In this document: piece after piece, positions 5,991 to 8,616 of the stretch
Position numbering within the stretch: the stretch's first letter is position 1
Layout of the letters: every line of letters starts with the position of its first letter
Assembly (NCBI GenBank): GCA_029266015.1
Contig: JAJUFK010000091.1
Location: 1 to 8,616 of the forward strand
DNA: 8,616 nt
Direction: 5' to 3'
Source: Bacteroidota bacterium
GTDB taxonomy: Bacteria > Bacteroidota > Bacteroidia > Bacteroidales > UBA1715
Position numbers and translations under genes: made by a program
Notes under the pieces: generated by a model
What the model saw: only the letters and a program-made list of their open reading frames with translations
Databases searched by the model: none
Told to the model about the DNA's origin: nothing

Positions 5991-7187
5991 TTATTTATTT
6001 AGCTGTGAAACTTTTGCTCTGCGAAGTCGCTTTTTAATATTTGACTGTATAACCACATGGTCTATAAGCGGCGAGAACACATTCATAAACAATATTGCCA
6101 ACATCATACCTTCGGGATATGCAGGATTTAAACAACGAATAATAATAGCAAATGCTCCTATTAAAAATCCATAAACCCATTTACCCTTGCCCGTTTGTGC
6201 TGCAGTTACCGGGTCGGTAGCCATAAATACAGCACCAAACGCAAATCCACCTATAAGCATGTGTTCCAATGCAGGAGTATTCATAAGTATATTGCCTGCC
6301 GGTGCCACCGCATTAAGAAATGATGCCATTAAAAATCCACCGGCAAAAACAGAAAACATAATTCTAAAACTTGCTATACCTGTATACAATAAAATAATAG
6401 CACCTATAGCAATAGCTATTACAGACGTTTCGCCAACCGAACCGGCATAGTTACCTACCAATAAATCAAATGTAGACAATTGATTATCCACAAATCCGCT
6501 ATATGCATGCGAAATACCATTTATTTTTTGACCTAAAATAGTTTCACCGCTAAATCCGTCAACAAGTTGATTTCCATTTGAAATTCCATGAATCCAAACT
6601 TTGTTACCAGACATATGAGCAGGATATGCAAAAAATAGAAACGCACGTGCAAGTAATGCCGGATTTACAATATTCATACCTGTTCCACCAAATGCTTCTT
6701 TACCTATTAATACAGCAAATGCAGTTGCAACTGCAAGCATCCACAATGGTACATCTATAGGTACTATCATGGGAATTAGCATACCCGAAACCAAAAATCC
6801 TTCATTAATTTCGTGTCCGCGAAGAAATACAAAAATAAATTCAACCCCTAAACCTACGCCATACGATACTATAATAAGTGGCAATACTTTAAGAAAACCA
6901 AACCAAAATGTTTCCAATAAGGAATGTGTTTCACCTATTGACATGTAATATAAACTTCCAACATTCCACATTCCAAAGAGTAAAGCCGGCAATAACGCTA
7001 TAATTACCATCATCATAGAACGTTTTAGGTCTATGGCATCGCGCACATGACTTCCTTGTTTGGTTGTATGCGCTGGTACAAAGAAAAATGTTTCGAAACT
7101 TTCATATACGGGTAGCCACTTTTCGTATTTGCCCCCTTTTTCAAATTTCGGCTTTGTATTTCGTATTATATTTTCCAGTATTTTCAT
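5991..7187 (-). CDS. nqrB: Na+-translocating NADH:quinone reductase subunit B (covalent FMN, Na+ path)
   Basis: Largest membrane subunit, 398 residues (415 in Vibrio) with about ten helices, related to RnfD. It carries covalent FMN and riboflavin and is the subunit linked to Na+ passage and quinone reduction. Family blocks are HEINEGFLVSGML (125-137), GKEAFGGTGMNIVNPAL (162-178), RAFLFFAYPA (181-190), GSVGETS (249-255), FMATDPVTAA (321-330) and NPAYPEGMMLAILF (354-367). The FMN acceptor corresponds to Thr216 in DGFSGETILG (210-219); the residue before it is Glu215, where the usual motif has Ala (SGAT). The codons there read clearly (GGT GAA ACT), and the frame is intact on both sides. The short basic C-terminus (KKRLRR) fits the inside-positive rule. 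It begins 24 bases after nqrA. Confidence 0.96.
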   Translation of the reverse strand: MKILENIIRNTKPKFEKGGKYEKWLPVYESFETFFFVPAHTTKQGSHVRDAIDLKRSMMMVIIALLPALLFGMWNVGSLYYMSIGETHSLLETFWFGFLKVLPLIIVSYGVGLGVEFIFVFLRGHEINEGFLVSGMLIPMIVPIDVPLWMLAVATAFAVLIGKEAFGGTGMNIVNPALLARAFLFFAYPAHMSGNKVWIHGISNGNQLVDGFSGETILGQKINGISHAYSGFVDNQLSTFDLLVGNYAGSVGETSVIAIAIGAIILLYTGIASFRIMFSVFAGGFLMASFLNAVAPAGNILMNTPALEHMLIGGFAFGAVFMATDPVTAAQTGKGKWVYGFLIGAFAIIIRCLNPAYPEGMMLAILFMNVFSPLIDHVVIQSNIKKRLRRAKVSQLNK

Positions 7188-7211
7188 ATATATTATGAAC
7201 CTATTTAAACA

Positions 7212-8558
7212 TTAACTAAATTCCTTTTGAATAACAGTAAGACCTTGACGAATAATTGATTGTATTTCGATTTTTGAAGGACATACAAATTCACAAAGAG
7301 CAAAATCTTCTTCTACCACTTCATATATTCCAAGTTGCTCCATTTTGTCAATATCATTTACTATAATAGCTTTAAGCAATTGCATTGGGTAAATATCCAT
7401 TGGTAATACTTTTTCATACACTCCGGTAAATACGAATGCCCGTTCACCGCCGTGCAAATTAGTATCAATAGTATATTTTTTACCTATTTGTAACCATGAA
7501 AAAAATGTTCTGCTCAAACTAAATTTCTGAAACCCGGGAGTTATCCACCCCATAAATTCAGGTTTATTGCCTTCGGGTATTACGGTAATTTGCGAATCAT
7601 AAAACCCTACATACCCTTTGTAACCAACATTTGTTCCTGTGAGTACATTTCCACTTATAATTCTTTGATTTTCGGCAATTTGTTCTTCAAAACAATCATT
7701 CACCGCCGCTCCTAAAATAGTTTTCACATAGTGCGGTTTTTGAAGATTTCCGGTAACAGCTATTGTTTTGTGCGCATCAAATATTCCTTTTTCAAACAAA
7801 CGAGCAATAATTACAACATCTTGAGGATTCAAAGTCCATACTACTTCTCCTTTATTTATAGGATCTATATGATGAATTTGCACTCCTACATTACCTGCAG
7901 GATGAATTCCCGAAAAATAATTTTTTTGAACGTCGACACAGCACTCATCAAAAGGATGCAGTGTTCTATTTTCTTCTAAAATATTAAGATGCAGTTTCCC
8001 CGGAGTTAAAACATTAAGTATTTGCAAGCCCTTTTGAAATAATTCTTTATACTCCGATATTACAAACGGATAATCGGGAGCAAGCGGAGCCGTATCAAAT
8101 GCTGATATATGAATTGCTTTTGGAATATCAGTAGGCTTTGCAATACAATTAAACGGACGTTGTTTTACAAAAGGCCACACACCACTTTGCAACATTACAC
8201 CTATTATTGCTTCTCTGTTGGTTATATCAGTAGGAATTTCAAATTTTTTGTACGAAATTTCTGTATCTACAGTAACTACCACTTCGAGTAACTTACGACG
8301 TTCGCCTCGCAATATAGTTTGCACCACACCACTCACAGGTGAAGTAAATTGTATTGATTGGTTATTTTTATCAACAAACAAAACATCTCCGGCCAATACA
8401 GTATCACCTTCTTTTACAACTAACTTTGGAACTACTCCTATAAAATCTGTTGGTTTTATTGCAACTGTTTTGGGGAGCGGTAATTGATGTACAATTCGTT
8501 CTGCTTCACCTTTCAGAGGAATTGTTAAACCTTTATGTAATTTATATACTTTTGACAT
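7212..8558 (-). CDS. nqrA: Na+-translocating NADH:quinone reductase subunit A
   Basis: Cytoplasmic-side subunit, 448 residues (446 in Vibrio), without transmembrane helices, related to RnfC but lacking its C-terminal ferredoxin-type cluster motifs. The N-terminal half has a barrel-sandwich (biotinyl/lipoyl-like) fold, visible as VKEGDTVLAGDVLF (48-61) and FTSPVSGVVQ (71-80). Then come SGVWPFVKQRPF (125-136), SAFDTAPLAPD (152-162), FSGIHPAGNVG (215-225), NPQDVV (244-249), ISGNVLTGTN (301-310) and a C-terminal region ending in EEDFALCEFVCPSKIE (416-431). NqrA docks on NqrB and has been implicated in quinone binding. The ATG at 8558 matches the family N-terminus (a basic start followed by KGLTIPL). 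It is the first gene of the operon, with a promoter-like box 30 bases upstream. Confidence 0.97.
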   Translation of the reverse strand: MSKVYKLHKGLTIPLKGEAERIVHQLPLPKTVAIKPTDFIGVVPKLVVKEGDTVLAGDVLFVDKNNQSIQFTSPVSGVVQTILRGERRKLLEVVVTVDTEISYKKFEIPTDITNREAIIGVMLQSGVWPFVKQRPFNCIAKPTDIPKAIHISAFDTAPLAPDYPFVISEYKELFQKGLQILNVLTPGKLHLNILEENRTLHPFDECCVDVQKNYFSGIHPAGNVGVQIHHIDPINKGEVVWTLNPQDVVIIARLFEKGIFDAHKTIAVTGNLQKPHYVKTILGAAVNDCFEEQIAENQRIISGNVLTGTNVGYKGYVGFYDSQITVIPEGNKPEFMGWITPGFQKFSLSRTFFSWLQIGKKYTIDTNLHGGERAFVFTGVYEKVLPMDIYPMQLLKAIIVNDIDKMEQLGIYEVVEEDFALCEFVCPSKIEIQSIIRQGLTVIQKEFS

Positions 8559-8587
8559 ATGCTGACATATAATTCAGTTATTGCTTT

Positions 8588-8595
8588 CAAAAGTA
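8588..8595 (-). promoter_or_regulatory. Candidate -7 promoter box of the nqr operon
   Basis: Minus-strand TACTTTTG matches the Bacteroidota TAnnTTTG -7 element, with the last G 30 bases upstream of the nqrA ATG. This would give a leader of roughly 20-25 bases. The matching -33 TTTG would fall at or beyond the right edge of the window, so it cannot be checked. Position directly before the first gene of a six-gene operon makes it plausible. No operator or riboswitch is visible in the 58 bases upstream of nqrA. Confidence 0.5.
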
Positions 8596-8616
8596 CACAT
8601 TTTTAAATAATTATAA

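Noticed and set aside
2687..8558. The operon as an Rnf complex rather than Nqr
   Set aside because: There is no RnfB-type ferredoxin subunit, NqrA lacks RnfC cluster motifs, and an NqrF with FAD and NADH domains is present.

Overview
The window looks like an ordinary chromosomal segment of a member of the Bacteroidota, order not determinable. The DNA is AT-rich and none of the gene starts has a Shine-Dalgarno sequence. Two TAnnTTTG promoter-like boxes are visible, and a complete six-gene NADH:quinone reductase (Na+-translocating) operon is present in a form typical of that phylum. All reading frames look intact, and I see no transposase, integrase, CRISPR array, tRNA, rRNA or sign of recent transfer.

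Layout. On the plus strand, positions 1-1177 hold the 3' part of a QueA-like gene (its first codons lie left of the window), followed 22 bases later by an exported glutathione peroxidase-like protein (1200-1766); the two probably form one transcript. A gene-free stretch of 211 bases (1767-1977) separates this pair from a convergent minus-strand gene. It holds a short tandem CACARATT-type repeat and a small AT palindrome. The rest is on the minus strand. A DedA/YqaA-type membrane protein occupies 2592-1978. Upstream of it is a perfect 11-bp hairpin with a T-run (2641-2615), and then the nqr operon, transcribed right to left in the order nqrA (8558-7212), nqrB (7187-5991), nqrC (5986-5255), nqrD (5250-4594), nqrE (4587-3970), nqrF (3949-2687). 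Gaps between nqr genes are 4 to 24 bases, and a promoter-like box sits just upstream of nqrA at 8595-8588.

How the genes work together. NqrF takes electrons from NADH through FAD and a 2Fe-2S centre. NqrD and NqrE carry the paired cysteines of the intramembrane iron site. NqrC and NqrB carry the FMN-acceptor threonines, and NqrA completes the complex. The complex reduces quinone (probably menaquinone here, inferred from phylum) and exports Na+. The maturation genes apbE and nqrM are not in the window.

I found no undescribed system. The points most worth a second look are: both FMN-attachment motifs depart from the usual SGAT (SGET in NqrB, SGGT in NqrC); the QueA homologue appears to be a divergent long-form paralogue rather than canonical QueA; the glutathione peroxidase has Asn in place of the catalytic Gln; and the hairpin between nqrF and the DedA gene overlaps a promoter-like box.
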